Below are positions 62,759 through 64,000 of a stretch of 64,000 bases of DNA, one piece after another. The DNA is from Dyella caseinilytica (GTDB lineage: Bacteria; Pseudomonadota; Gammaproteobacteria; Xanthomonadales; Rhodanobacteraceae), in NCBI RefSeq assembly GCF_016865235.1, contig NZ_CP064030.1:3162001-3226000 (forward strand), read 5' to 3'. The notes beneath the pieces are model-generated. The model was given only the letters and a program-made list of their open reading frames with translations. It had not been told where the DNA came from and searched no databases. Both the position numbers and the translations under genes were made by a program. Numbering within the stretch: the first letter of the stretch is position 1; the number at the start of each line of letters is the position of its first letter.

Positions 62759-63976
62759 ATGCAACGTATCGTGATCACCGGCATGGGTGCCATTTGCGCA
62801 CTCGGCCACAATGCCGCCGATACTTGGCGGGCCATGACGGAGGGCCGCAGCGGCATCGGCCCCATCCGGCGTGTCGACACGAACCAGTTGCGCAACGCCG
62901 CCGCTATCGCGGCGGAAATTTCTGATTTCGAACCGCGCGCCTTCATCGACGAAGCACGCCTGCCGTTTCTTGATCCGCTCAGCCAATACGCATTGGCGGC
63001 GGCTAACGAAGCGATCAGCCAATCCGGTCTGAGCTTCCGCAACGAGCGCGCCTCGCGCACCGCCGTCGTTGTAGGCGTGGGCGTGGCCGGCGAGGAAACG
63101 CGCGAAGGGCTTTACCAGAAGCTCTATGGCGACCAGTGCGGCCGTTTCCATCCGCTGGGCATCGTGCGCATCATGAGCAATGCACCGCCGAGCCAGATCA
63201 GCATGGCGCATGGCATTACCGGACCGACCTTCACCGTCGCCAGCGCCTGCGCTTCGTCCAACCACGCCATTGCCCAGGCTGCGCTGATGATGCGCGCCGG
63301 CCTGGTCGATGCGGCCATCGTGGGTGGCGCAGAAGCATGCATCACGCTCGGCCTGCTGCGCGCCTGGGAAGCCATGCGCGTGCTCGCACCTGATACCTGC
63401 CGCCCCTTCAGCATCAACCGGCGCGGGCTGGTATTGGGTGAAGGGGCTGCCATGTTCGTGCTGGAAACGCTCGAAAGCGCGCAAGCGCGCGGCGCCACCA
63501 TTCTCGCGGAGCTGGCTGGTGTCGGCATGAGTGCCGATGCAGGTGACATCGCCGCGCCATCCGACGTCGGTGCGGCGGCAGCCATGCAAGCAGCGCTGAA
63601 GGATGCGGGCATGCAGCCGACCGAGATCGACTACATCAATGCGCATGGCACCGGCACTGCAGCCAACGACTGCACTGAAACCCGCGCCATCCACAAGGTA
63701 TTCGGCGAACACGCGCGCAAGCTGGCCATTTCATCGACCAAGCCGATGCATGGCCATGCGCTAGGCGCAGGCGGGGCGTTGGAACTGATTGCCACCCTCG
63801 GGGCCTTGCGCCACGGCATCGTTCCGCCGACATTGAATTATCTGGGCCCCGATCCAGCTTGCGATCTGGATTACGTCCCGAACCAAGCGCGCGCCATGCC
63901 GGTGCGTGCCGCGCTTAGCAATTCGTTTGCTTTTGGCGGGCTCAACGCCGTGGTGGCCGTGCGCCAGGCGCCGTAG
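62759..63976 (+). CDS. Beta-ketoacyl-ACP synthase (KAS II/NodE-like)
   Basis: A 405-residue condensing enzyme with the full Cys-His-His triad: Cys164 (ASACASSNHA), His296 (NAHGTGT) and His333 (MHGHALGAGG). MQRIVITGMGAICALG opens it, as in FabF. It starts 5 bases after the ACP. Such ACP-KAS pairs occur in nodFE-like, aryl-polyene/xanthomonadin and special lipid clusters. The product cannot be read from this window; further genes may follow outside. Confidence 0.92.
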   Translation: MQRIVITGMGAICALGHNAADTWRAMTEGRSGIGPIRRVDTNQLRNAAAIAAEISDFEPRAFIDEARLPFLDPLSQYALAAANEAISQSGLSFRNERASRTAVVVGVGVAGEETREGLYQKLYGDQCGRFHPLGIVRIMSNAPPSQISMAHGITGPTFTVASACASSNHAIAQAALMMRAGLVDAAIVGGAEACITLGLLRAWEAMRVLAPDTCRPFSINRRGLVLGEGAAMFVLETLESAQARGATILAELAGVGMSADAGDIAAPSDVGAAAAMQAALKDAGMQPTEIDYINAHGTGTAANDCTETRAIHKVFGEHARKLAISSTKPMHGHALGAGGALELIATLGALRHGIVPPTLNYLGPDPACDLDYVPNQARAMPVRAALSNSFAFGGLNAVVAVRQAP

Positions 63977-64000
63977 CAACGTAGCCCAACCTGCAAACGC

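Overview
The window is chromosomal DNA of a high-GC gammaproteobacterium. Gene content and style point to the Xanthomonadales, most likely Rhodanobacteraceae (Dyella, Luteibacter or Rhodanobacter). The evidence is two large TonB-dependent receptors, a GumN/TraB-type protein, a two-gene egtBD set, an arginyl/leucyl transferase (bpt), minCDE, parC, mfd, and Xanthomonadales-like small exported proteins. Genus assignment is inference. I see no rRNA, tRNA, CRISPR array, prophage or insertion sequence. The region is gene-dense, with no gene-free stretch over 300 bases.

Layout. 1-3550: Fur-type siderophore uptake operon (TonB receptor plus a PepSY membrane protein cut by the window edge). 3584-5322: GlxA-type regulator divergent from an HD-domain hydrolase. 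5356-7851: second TonB receptor. 8078-11078: PL5 alginate-lyase-like protein downstream of a large polytopic membrane protein. 11170-15346: exported cyclophilin, AsmA-family protein, DMT permease. 15424-17075: LysR regulator divergent from an NAD(P)-binding protein. 17131-23977: rlmJ, Slp lipoprotein, CDF transporter, acetyltransferase, mfd. 24057-26284: ergothioneine genes egtB-egtD. 26467-30163: small exported proteins, rlmKL, hydrolase. 30391-37553: AmpD-like amidase, tesB, bpt, a glutamate-synthase-like flavoprotein, purT, transglutaminase. 37586-38705: SPFH membrane protein plus ribbon-helix-helix protein behind a promoter that contains a perfect palindrome. 38720-41961: DUF423 and a copper-delivery group (SCO, PCu(A)C, CtaG). 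42045-45637: ABC transporter with a GldG-like subunit. 45721-49350: SRPBCC-like protein and a NarL/DesK-type two-component system. 49640-52836: acetyltransferase-minC-minD-minE, a palindromic repeat, and a small HEAGH protein. 52870-56980: GT9 glycosyltransferase, then a fluoride riboswitch controlling crcB-DUF190-cfa, then a GumN-like protein. 57115-60509: lipoprotein, parC, small exported protein. 60629-63976: esterase, two half-size DMT proteins, an acyl carrier protein and a ketosynthase, possibly the edge of a polyketide/aryl-polyene or lipid locus that continues outside.

Most of the window is conserved housekeeping and envelope biology. The parts that repay a second look are: the fluoride-riboswitch operon that translationally couples a cyclopropane fatty acid synthase to fluoride export genes; the SPFH/RHH module whose palindromic operator lies exactly between -35 and -10; the acetyltransferase overlapping minC; the repeat that provides the ribosome binding site of a small gluzincin-like gene; and the ACP/ketosynthase pair at the right edge.
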